A stretch of DNA of 48,660 bases from Chitinophagaceae bacterium (GTDB lineage: Bacteria; Bacteroidota; Bacteroidia; Cytophagales; Cytophagaceae), in assembly GCA_028288365.1 (NCBI GenBank), contig JAQBNU010000131.1, positions 1 through 48,660 on the forward strand, in the 5' to 3' direction. Position 1 is the first letter of the stretch. Each line of letters starts with the position of its first letter. Shown one piece after another: positions 15,562 to 24,400 of this stretch. Both the position numbers and the translations under genes were made by a program. The notes beneath the pieces were generated by a model. That model had not been told where the DNA came from. It made no database searches and saw nothing but the letters and a program-made list of their open reading frames with translations.

Positions 15562-16701
15562 ATGGGAATAAATCTGTCTAACATTCAAACTTCGAAGAAA
15601 GAGGTTGCACAAGGTAATTCATCTGCCAAAAGTACAGGATGGTTGAATAAAGACATTCAACTTTTTGGAAATGGATTCAGCGATAAAAAGAAAGAAGCAT
15701 TTTATCTTGAACTTAGTATTTTATTATCTGCGGGCATGGATATTAAAAGCATTTTAGAAATGCTCACCAGCGAACAAGTGAAAGAGAAAGACAAAATGCT
15801 GTATCAGGATATTTGTAACAGGGTAGTGGAAGGAGCCAGTCTTTCTGAAGCTGTTAAAGCACAAGAGGTGTTTTCTGCTTATGAATATTATAGCATACAA
15901 ATCGGCGAAGAAACCGGAAAGCTCAATAAAGTGTTAGCAGAGCTGGCAGATTATTATAATAAAAGAATAAAACAAAGGCGACAAATCATAGGAGCACTTA
16001 CTTATCCTGGAATCGTTTTGTTTACGTCTTTCCTGGCGATCTTTTTTATGCTGAATTTTATAGTCCCCATGTTTGCCGATATTTTTAAACGTTTTGGAGG
16101 TAATCTTCCTCCACTTACATCTGCTATCATGTCGGTTTCAGATTTTATACGCTCTTACTTTTTGTTGCTTCTTTTTTTTATCATAGCCTTTGTGGTTTTC
16201 ATTTACACGCAGAAAAATAAAGCATGGTACAGAAAGAACAGTACTGTTTTATTATTGAAGTTACCTTTGTTCGGAGAGATGATCCGGAAAATATACCTTG
16301 CGCGATTTTGTAATTCCATGACCTTATTGATCAGTTCGAAAGTAAATTTGTTACGCGCTATTGGATTGGTAAAACAGATGATCGATTTTTATCCGATAGA
16401 AGAATCTCTATTGATTGTCGAGAAAGATATTTTGAAAGGAGAATCACTGCATAAGAGTTTATCTCAATTCCCTATTTATCATTCGCGTATGATTTCTCTA
16501 GTGAAAGTTGGAGAAGAAGCCAATCAACTGGAATTGTTTTTTGAAAAAATTGCTAAGCAGTATAACGATGACATCGAACATCAGTCATCCATCATCAGCT
16601 CTTTGCTAGAGCCTTTTATGATTATATTTCTCGGGTTGATTGTTGGTGTGATACTCATCGCCATGTATTTGCCTTTGTTCCAATTGAGTAGTAGTTTCTA
16701 A
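15562..16701 (+). CDS. GspF/PilC-like inner-membrane platform protein
   Basis: 379 residues with two T2SSF cytoplasmic helical domains (about 40-165 and 245-350) and three transmembrane segments (about 165-190, 205-230, 350-372). Family blocks are visible: FYLELSILLSAGMDI, IGEETGKLNKVLAELADYY, ALTYPGIVL, FNxFxPxF-like NFIVPMFADIFKRFGG, ARFCNSMTLLISSKVNLLRAI, and VGEEANQLELFFEKIA. It recruits the ATPase and feeds pseudopilins into the pilus. Last gene of the machine operon. Confidence 0.92.
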   Translation: MGINLSNIQTSKKEVAQGNSSAKSTGWLNKDIQLFGNGFSDKKKEAFYLELSILLSAGMDIKSILEMLTSEQVKEKDKMLYQDICNRVVEGASLSEAVKAQEVFSAYEYYSIQIGEETGKLNKVLAELADYYNKRIKQRRQIIGALTYPGIVLFTSFLAIFFMLNFIVPMFADIFKRFGGNLPPLTSAIMSVSDFIRSYFLLLLFFIIAFVVFIYTQKNKAWYRKNSTVLLLKLPLFGEMIRKIYLARFCNSMTLLISSKVNLLRAIGLVKQMIDFYPIEESLLIVEKDILKGESLHKSLSQFPIYHSRMISLVKVGEEANQLELFFEKIAKQYNDDIEHQSSIISSLLEPFMIIFLGLIVGVILIAMYLPLFQLSSSF

Positions 16702-16713
16702 TGTTTTAACATT
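16700..16713. promoter_or_regulatory. Operator-like palindrome AATGTTTTAACATT
   Basis: A perfect 6-bp inverted repeat with a 2-base centre, overlapping the last base of the platform gene. The same half-sites recur at 16734-16747. Confidence 0.55.
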
Positions 16714-16733
16714 TGTTTCATGCCATATCTTTT

Positions 16734-16747
16734 AATGTTACAACATT
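16734..16747. promoter_or_regulatory. Operator-like palindrome AATGTTACAACATT
   Basis: Second copy of the palindrome, centred 34 bp (about three helical turns) from the first and 68 bp upstream of the promoter-like -7 box at 16815. The pair suggests cooperative binding by a dimeric regulator of the downstream cargo operon. Confidence 0.55.
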
Positions 16748-16814
16748 TTTTTGTTTCGCCGTGTGTTGATAAATAAACATGTGATAAGATAAAAAAGTGA
16801 CTTCGCGAAAAATA

Positions 16815-16822
16815 TATATTTG
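16815..16822 (+). promoter_or_regulatory. Promoter -7 element TATATTTG of the cargo operon
   Basis: Exact match to the Bacteroidota TAnnTTTG element, 77 bases ahead of the 1107-aa protein start. No good TTG -33 element is seen at the usual distance, which would fit an activated promoter. Confidence 0.5.
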
Positions 16823-16898
16823 TGCATCGTGATTACAATTTTGTTTATCATGATGATTTAAATGTCCAGAGTTTTTTAAGTCTTACTTTCATTTTATT

Positions 16899-19800
16899 AT
16901 GCATCACTTTTTAAAACTTTTTGCACTCGTGTGCATATTCATACTGTTGAATGTACAGTCTGCCTTTGCTATGAATACTTGGGTATGGACGGGAGCAATC
17001 AATGCCAATTGGAATAATGCCGGCAATTGGCAAATGAATGGAGGTACTGCCGTAACCTATCCTACCAATAGTGCAGATATAGTGACGATGACACCAGCAA
17101 CACTTACGACTACGCTTGTTAGTGGTGCAACAGGTTTTTCCTCGTTGACGATATCGAATGTGAACCTGAGTACGAATGTTGCTTTTACCGTCGGCACTTT
17201 TAATGTGACGAATGCTTCTTTGAATAGCAGTGCCGCTTTTACTGCCACTACCTTAACGGCTAGTAGTTTTAGTTTGACCATTACAGGTAATTTCTCTGTG
17301 ACAGGAACATTGACTTTGTCAGGAACGAATTCCATCACCACATCAAATGGGAGCACTTTTACGGTGGGTACACTTAATACTTCTGGTACGACTAGTGTAA
17401 CAAGCAGTTCGGCCATTACTGCCGGAACCATGACCGCTTCTAATTTTACATTGAATGTAACGGCTAACTATAAAGTCACTGGCGCTTGCACCCTGAGCAG
17501 CGGTAACTCATTCAATACTACCAATGGGAGTACGTTTACACTTAGCACGACCACTGCCGCTGTTTCGCTAGCCAATACCAATTTTAATGCACTTCCTTTT
17601 TACATTACGAACTATACGGCAACTACGGTCTTAGAAATAAACACATGCCAATTTTATTCAGCCTTTACGGTTAGCATTAATAACTTCAATATACACGGTT
17701 GTACATTTGGAAATGCAGGCTCTACTTATCCTATTAGTATTACTAAGCCAGTATCTGGGGGTACAGACGTGGCATTGATCGATAGCTATAATTGTGGCAA
17801 TACATATTATGGACCCGTCACCATGACCAACTCAAGTAATACTTACGCGTATTGGGGTAACGGTGATTCCTTTTACTCTGACGTTACCTTTAACAGGAAT
17901 AACCAATATGATTTATACGTAGGCAGTTCCTCCACTTGTCCTTCGGTAAATTTTTATGGAAATGCTTACTTCAACAGCAACAATACTTCTAATCCCACTG
18001 GCTCCTTGTATTTGGCGAGGAATAGTGGTAACCATGCGTACTTTAACCCTACTGGAAATACCAGCGTAGCCGTTCTTTTTAATAATGCCTCTGTAGGTAC
18101 TATTGACGTTGCCTCTGCAGGAACAGTTGATTTCATGTCTAGGTCAGGTTCAACCAATGTTATTACTATTGAATTGAGGAATACAAACACTACCTATGTA
18201 GCAGTGCCTGCAGTAGGTTCAATTTTGTTTGGAAACTCAGGGGGAACTGCTCACTTTGGTAACAGGGTCGTTTCATTTACCATGACCAGTTTTATAATTG
18301 GTACGGCTTCGTTTGCTAATTCTACTTTTGATACCAATGTTAATCTTAACATACCGGTTGTTGTAACCAATTCTACTATTTTACAATTAAAACCTGGTGT
18401 TGTGTTTAGTGATGGTTTAATCTTCTATTTTAAAAACATACAGATCACTGGAGGAACCTATACATCGGTTACGCATCCTCTTACTTTCACCAAGTATGGT
18501 ACCAACGGCGACGCTAACTGTGTGGACAATACGGCAACGGGTACGGTGACTATCAATGGAAATGTAACGATAGCGAATGCCTCGTATAATAAATTTTATT
18601 TTGGTAGTAACTCAGGAGATGTTTTCAACTACAATGGAAATGTTACCCTTCAGCAAAATACTACGTCGCCCACCAATGAGGTACTGACTTCGACAGGAGG
18701 TACTTCTAATTATACCGGAAATTATCTTTACCAGGGGAACGCTCTTTTATTGGCGATGGCAGGTAAGTCCAACTTTATTGGAACAACGGATCAAACTATA
18801 GGGACAAATAGCATTTCCAATAACAATGTATGGTTTGGTTTTTTACAAGTCAATAAGCCAAGTGGTAAATTAATTTTGCAATCACCGGTATCTGTTGGTG
18901 GAGTAACCTCTTCCGATTTGACCTTGACACAAGGAAATATTGTAACCACTTCTTCTCTCTTATTGACTGTACTAGACAAGGCTACTACCACAGGTGGAAG
19001 TTATTTGAGTTTTGTAGAAGGTCCTCTCAAAAAAGTAGGCTGCGTTGACAATACCTGTTCTACTCCTTATTATACTTATTATGTGGGTAAGCCAGGCGTC
19101 TATATGCCGGCAAGAATAACAGCCATGGCTACAGGCACCACTGCACTTACTGTAGAATTTTTCAATCAGAGTATTACGTTGACAGGAGCTACCACATTTT
19201 CGGGATTGAGAGATGGACAACTCTGTCAATACTGGTCGTTTGCGAGCAGTGGAACAGGGACTCCAGCCGTTAGAATATCATTGAGTTGGAACAATACTGC
19301 TGGACAAACCTGTTATCCTGTAAATTCTTCGGTGCTATCCATCGCTAACATCACAAACGGTGGAGGCGCCAACACCTGGTCAAATCTGGCATCTACCGTA
19401 GACGGTACGTCTGTCATATCCGGTTTTGGTACCATTCCTCCTGGTACAAGTTATGGTACAGTAACGGCAACAGGAGTTACTTCGACCTTCGGTACATTTG
19501 CTCTAGGCTATTTAAATGCATTGGTCATTGATACACGATTAACGAATCTGACCACCTTTAAAATCACATCGGGTATAGAACCCTTTGCTGATCCTACGTT
19601 TTATAGTAGCAATGGCCCTACCGCTTCTGCTCCTTCCACTAAAACAGCATTGAATAATATGTATGCCAATATATTTGGAATGATAGTCGTACATCCAACT
19701 CTTGGAACGACCATGAATGTAGCAGTACAGACCGATGCGCGGACTGATGCCTTGAGTATGAATGTAATCATGGAAGCATCTGCTGCTACTTCTCCTAATG

Positions 19801-20222
19801 TAAACAAAGTGCAGGCACAGGAAGACGGTGTATACAATGACATGTCCACTGAGTTCTACAGCAGAAGTGGAAATACTCTTACTTTTTATAAAGATAAACA
19901 GGATCCGGCTTACTATACTTCGTTGACCAATAACCTGACAGATGGCATTACATTTTATGCCAGTCGGTTCAGCCCCAATTTGAATACGTATTTTCAGATC
20001 ACAGGCATTCCTACGGGCTTTACAGCCGTATTGAGCATTAAGAATTCTGCTAATACTCCTATTTATACGAACACGACAGATTTGAAGTGGGATGGAACGA
20101 CGCAGCCTTCTCCGAAACTTTATGCAGCTGAAGGTATCTATCAATACCAGCTGCAGTTGAATTGCACGTCTCCTTCTCAAGTCTACATTCTTAATGGACA
20201 ATTTAGTTTAAAATACAAATGA
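16899..20222 (+). CDS. Large exported beta-rich surface protein (1107 aa)
   Basis: Signal peptide (cut near SAFA|MN) followed by WVWTGAINANWNNAGNW, the motif that opens many Bacteroidota beta-helix/autotransporter-like surface proteins. Residues ~60-230 are Ser/Thr/Asn-rich near-repeats (TASSFSLTITGNFSVTGTLTLSG, then TASNFTLNVTANYKVTGACTLSSG), suggesting a solenoid. The C-terminal ~250 residues are different and more ordinary in composition. I see no type IX sorting domain at the C-terminus (ends QFSLKYK). It is the first gene after the machine operon and overlaps the Skp-like gene by four bases. It may be a substrate or surface partner of the machine; function unknown. Confidence 0.8.
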   Translation: MHHFLKLFALVCIFILLNVQSAFAMNTWVWTGAINANWNNAGNWQMNGGTAVTYPTNSADIVTMTPATLTTTLVSGATGFSSLTISNVNLSTNVAFTVGTFNVTNASLNSSAAFTATTLTASSFSLTITGNFSVTGTLTLSGTNSITTSNGSTFTVGTLNTSGTTSVTSSSAITAGTMTASNFTLNVTANYKVTGACTLSSGNSFNTTNGSTFTLSTTTAAVSLANTNFNALPFYITNYTATTVLEINTCQFYSAFTVSINNFNIHGCTFGNAGSTYPISITKPVSGGTDVALIDSYNCGNTYYGPVTMTNSSNTYAYWGNGDSFYSDVTFNRNNQYDLYVGSSSTCPSVNFYGNAYFNSNNTSNPTGSLYLARNSGNHAYFNPTGNTSVAVLFNNASVGTIDVASAGTVDFMSRSGSTNVITIELRNTNTTYVAVPAVGSILFGNSGGTAHFGNRVVSFTMTSFIIGTASFANSTFDTNVNLNIPVVVTNSTILQLKPGVVFSDGLIFYFKNIQITGGTYTSVTHPLTFTKYGTNGDANCVDNTATGTVTINGNVTIANASYNKFYFGSNSGDVFNYNGNVTLQQNTTSPTNEVLTSTGGTSNYTGNYLYQGNALLLAMAGKSNFIGTTDQTIGTNSISNNNVWFGFLQVNKPSGKLILQSPVSVGGVTSSDLTLTQGNIVTTSSLLLTVLDKATTTGGSYLSFVEGPLKKVGCVDNTCSTPYYTYYVGKPGVYMPARITAMATGTTALTVEFFNQSITLTGATTFSGLRDGQLCQYWSFASSGTGTPAVRISLSWNNTAGQTCYPVNSSVLSIANITNGGGANTWSNLASTVDGTSVISGFGTIPPGTSYGTVTATGVTSTFGTFALGYLNALVIDTRLTNLTTFKITSGIEPFADPTFYSSNGPTASAPSTKTALNNMYANIFGMIVVHPTLGTTMNVAVQTDARTDALSMNVIMEASAATSPNVNKVQAQEDGVYNDMSTEFYSRSGNTLTFYKDKQDPAYYTSLTNNLTDGITFYASRFSPNLNTYFQITGIPTGFTAVLSIKNSANTPIYTNTTDLKWDGTTQPSPKLYAAEGIYQYQLQLNCTSPSQVYILNGQFSLKYK

Positions 20223-20764
20223 TGTTGAAAAAGTTTATTATTCCAACCCTACTGTTTATAGTGCTTGGCGGTATTGTGTTCACCGTATTGAAAATGACAT
20301 CTCCTAGATTGGCCTATGTACGTTCAGCAGATTTAGTGAACAAGTATGAAGGCATGAAAGAAGCCAGGATGTTGTACAAAAATAAAATGAGCAAATGGCA
20401 ATCTAACATCGACACATTGGAAAGTGATTACCAGCGTTCGATTAGTCAATACAACTTGGAGTACAGCAAGCAGTCTACTGCCGCGCGAAAAGACAGGGAA
20501 GAAATTTTGGAAAAGCAACGTCAGAACATTCAGCAATATGTAAAGACGCTGGATGAGAAAGCAAGAGAAGAAGACGATAAGATGACCTCAGGAGTGATCA
20601 ATCAAATCAATTCTTTTGTCCAGCAATACGGTGAAGAACATCATTATGATTTCATATTCGGTACTACGCAGGATGGAAATGTCATGTATGGAACTAAAGG
20701 CAATGACATCACAGAAGAAGTATTGACTGCCTTAAATAAAAACTATACTTCTAAATCTAAATAG
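20219..20764 (+). CDS. OmpH/Skp-like protein with N-terminal membrane anchor
   Basis: 181 residues. A hydrophobic N-terminal segment (about 5-24) has no obvious signal peptidase site, so it probably stays anchored. The Skp-type start (RLAYVRSADLVNKYEGMKEA) follows, then a long charged coiled coil (about 50-125) and a small C-terminal strand region (YDFIFGTTQDGNVMYG), as in OmpH/Skp chaperones (IxYVdsxxlxxxY and F-GxTxxGxxlY motifs). Located between two very large exported proteins, it may be a dedicated periplasmic chaperone for them. Confidence 0.8.
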   Translation: MMLKKFIIPTLLFIVLGGIVFTVLKMTSPRLAYVRSADLVNKYEGMKEARMLYKNKMSKWQSNIDTLESDYQRSISQYNLEYSKQSTAARKDREEILEKQRQNIQQYVKTLDEKAREEDDKMTSGVINQINSFVQQYGEEHHYDFIFGTTQDGNVMYGTKGNDITEEVLTALNKNYTSKSK

Positions 20765-20768
20765 ATTA

Positions 20769-21407
20769 ATGAGACTCGTTTTTTTAATTTTTTTTGCTGT
20801 ATACCTCACTGCTTGTTCTCTATACAAAGGAGAAAAAGATCCGGCGAGTTATTATACCTGGCTCAATGATCCGGACAATGGCCTGGTGCAAGAAAAGCGA
20901 ATCAATGGTTTGGTGTTTTCTGTCAAATATATGCCTCCAGAGTTTTTGGCCTATCAGGATTTGAAAAACTCCGGAAACTATACGCAAAAACAAAAGGACA
21001 GTGTCATTGCCAGTTACAGTAGTACGATGACGTTTTTATTGTCTGTGAATCCGGATGAAAAAGACAGCAGCAATTCTATCCGAGACGTCATGTACCTGGG
21101 CGTTGAGAATATGGAAGACTATCAACAACGTTCTATGATGATGAATTTTGAAATGAATCAATACCTGGAGTTGAAGACTTCGGATAGCAGCATTTATTCA
21201 CCGGTATTGGTCAATATGGAAAACACTTACAGCTTGAGCAAAGGAAGAAGTTTTACCTGCGTGTTTTCTCCGTTGAAAAATAATGAAGAGTTTAAAAATA
21301 GTAAACAGTTTGATTTTGTTTGGGACGATGAAATTTTTGATTCCGGCAGAAATCATTTTGTATTTGATCCTCATAATATTTTCTCCTCACCCAGTTTAAC
21401 GTTTTAG
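20769..21407 (+). CDS. Lipoprotein of unknown function
   Basis: 212 residues with a lipobox (YLTAC, Cys16). The mature part has no motif I recognise: a mixed alpha/beta domain with regular patterning and conserved-looking RINGLVFSVKYMPPEFLAYQDL. It starts 4 bases after the Skp-like gene and ends one base before the 2006-aa RHS-like gene, so it is an operon member, perhaps an envelope anchor for the large proteins. Confidence 0.75.
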   Translation: MRLVFLIFFAVYLTACSLYKGEKDPASYYTWLNDPDNGLVQEKRINGLVFSVKYMPPEFLAYQDLKNSGNYTQKQKDSVIASYSSTMTFLLSVNPDEKDSSNSIRDVMYLGVENMEDYQQRSMMMNFEMNQYLELKTSDSSIYSPVLVNMENTYSLSKGRSFTCVFSPLKNNEEFKNSKQFDFVWDDEIFDSGRNHFVFDPHNIFSSPSLTF

Positions 21408-21408
21408 T

Positions 21409-24400
21409 ATGCTGACAAGAACATTTAAAAGAAGAGTGTTAAAAACAACAGCGTTATTTTTTGTTGTCAATATCCTATTGGAAGCAATATGTCCAGCGAT
21501 GGCCTGGGCACTGACTTCCGGACCTTCACAACCGGAATATTCCAGTTTTGAACCGGTGAGTACTACGAACATGGTCAATGAATTTTCCGGCGACTTCAAC
21601 TATAATCTACCGGTGGTCAATATTCCAGGTCCCAATGGCGGAGGCTATGCGATGTCACTGGCTTATCATAGTGGAGCGTCTTCAGAAGAAGAAGCCTCCT
21701 GGGTAGGCTTTGGATGGACACTTAATCCCGGAGCGATCAACAGAGGAAAGCAAGGTGTGCCGGATGATTTCAGTGGTGATGTAACGAATGATAATATTAC
21801 TTATTACAATCAGACTAAAAAGAATACTACAGTTTCAGCATCTCCACAGGTAGATTTTGAAATATACAGTTTGGATCTTCCTACCATCATTCCGACCATT
21901 CGTTACAACAATTACAGAGGATTTGGAACACAGCTCGCTGTCAGTGCAAACGTGTTGGGAGGAATGGTCAATTTGGATTACACCGTTTCAGGAGAATCGC
22001 CGCATTGTTTTAGTGCTTCGCTCAATACTGCGGCATTGCTTCAAAAGGCATCAGCCGCCGCCGGAAAAGGGCAAAAAAAATCAGGAGAAAAAGCCGGTAA
22101 AAAAAATAAAAGAGGACTTGCCGCACAGTACAAAAGAGAGCATAGCGAGAAACGTAAAAAAGCAAAAGAGAAGCTGGGTAAGATTGCGAATTCCGTGCTT
22201 AAAAAATTGAGTAGTGCTTACGGTTTAGGAATGTTTGGTAAAGACGAACGAGTATCGAGCGCGACCCAATATAGCGGGTTTAGTGTCAATACGGTGTTTA
22301 CCTTTGGTGCCGCTCCAAGTCCTTTGCACCTGGATTTTGAATTTGGCGGTAGCGGTTCGTATACAGAACAAACTTCTCAAGATATTACTCGTGCTTCTGT
22401 AGGTGCCTTGTACAGCAATGGTGGAGGTAATGATTATACGGTAGAGAAACAAGCAACGTATAACAAAAGAGACCGCTACTTGTCTATCCCGCATCAAACA
22501 CCTGATGCCTTCCAGGTGTCGGGAGAAGGATTGTCTGGGTCGTTCAAATTGATCAATCCGAATCTTGGAAATTTTACCGGTAACTCTGTTAGTTCTCAAA
22601 CCATCATTACGAATACGGCACTTGATATTACAGCAGGGGAAAACTTTGGCTTTGGATTTAATTTGGGTTTGGGTGTACAGACTTTATCAGAACAAAGTTT
22701 TACGCCTTCGGCTCCATGGGGAGCAGGAGACCCCAATGCCAAACCATTCTTCCGATTTAATAATGACCTGGGAGGGAATGTTATTTTTTCTCAGTATCCT
22801 GAAAATTCAAATCCTAATTCTCCCAGTATAGGAAGTATACAATCGGTGTTTCTTGATCCTGCCAACCTCAAGCATCTTAGCGACAGACCAGGCGCTTCTT
22901 CTGCTGTAGGTTATAGCACGGTAGGCGATAGGAAAAACCATACCACCGCTTATTCTCAATTCAGGTCACCTACTTGTGATTCCGCCATTCGTGCTCATGT
23001 TTGCTACAACGATAAGATAAGAGATAGAATAGCGGAGTTATATACTGTCAATGAAAGTGGTAATACCTATGTATATGGACTGCCAGTCTTTTCTGCGGAT
23101 GAAAGAGAAATTTCTTTCAATGCTAACTTTAGTGGAGACGGTCCCATCATGGAAAATAATCATTTGATGTGGAGAAATGCAGAATACAATTTCATCACTA
23201 AAGTAGGAGAGGAACAAGGTGGTGTATACTGTGCCAATACACATTTGCTGACGCAGATCACTACTCCGGATTACATCGACCGTAAGATGGATGGCCCTTC
23301 CTCCGACGATTTCGGAGGCTGGACAAAATTCAATTACCGCCCGGCAGATTTTATGACGGCACTCGCACCACCTCTGGTAGTAACAGCCACTGATTACCAA
23401 GATAAAACCAAAGGAAAGGACAATTGGTACAAATACAGGATGCCTTACAACGGGATGTATTACAGCAGAGGCGAACTCAGCGATGCCAGAGATGACATGG
23501 GCTCTATGCAATCCGGTAAAAAAGAAATTTATTACCTGAAGACTGTAGAAACAAAAACACACGTTGCCTATTTCGTTACGAACAAAACCAATGTGACCAT
23601 CCATTCACAAGATGCAGGTGATATTGTGTTGACCGGTAGTCTGAGCAACAGATCGGATGGATGCTCTGCTGCGGATGATGCAACTGCGGCAAATAGTTCT
23701 TCTGCCATGGATGTTTCCAGGCTGTTGGAAAAACTCGAAAGAATTGTAGTGTATGCTAAACCTTACGATCCCACAGCTGGAGATGTATCGGGCAAACCGA
23801 TTTCAACGGTACACTTTGATTACTATGCAGAAGGTGCACCGGAAGCATTGGTTAAAAATCTCCCAAACTCCGCGTATACCGATGGCACAACGAGAGGTGG
23901 TAAATTGACGCTAAGAAGAGTTTGGTTTGAAAATGAAGGCATCGTCAATGCAAAAATTGCTCCTTATGAATTCAAATACGAATACAAAGATTTAGCAACG
24001 GACATTATCAATCCGGATTTTGTAGCGAAGTATCCTTCCGTCTTAAGTTTTGCAACGCAACTTAGTACGACAGCGAACAAGCCCTTGCAAAATCCCAACT
24101 ACAGTTCTACTCAAACAGACGGTTGGGGTGGATATTTGTTTAATGGCGCACAAAGAGCGATTGACATGAGACCATGGCTGGATCAGAGCAAGATATTACA
24201 GTTCGGTGATGTTGGTTATAATGCAGCTGTCAATTTGTACGATCCTGCAGCCTGGCAATTGAAACAAATCAAACTACCGAGCGGTGGTCTGATCCTGGTG
24301 CAATACGAACAGCACGATTACCAATATGTACAGGATCAACCGACTTTGGCCATGGTGAGCTTAACTGACAACAACAATACCCCCAATGGAAATAAATTTT

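Noticed and set aside
5045..16701. Reading the operon as a type IV pilus for twitching
   Set aside because: No PilT/PilU ATPase and a K-I-J-type minor pseudopilin set; a T2SS-like reading is preferred, though T4P ancestry cannot be excluded from sequence reading alone.
19539..20201. Reverse frame of 220 codons inside the 1107-aa gene
   Set aside because: Arg/Ile/Ser-rich with no signal or domain; the forward frame has a consistent protein with signal peptide and operon overlaps.
23038..23604. Reverse frame of 188 codons inside the 2006-aa gene
   Set aside because: No start context or domain; the forward RHS-like frame is continuous and better supported.
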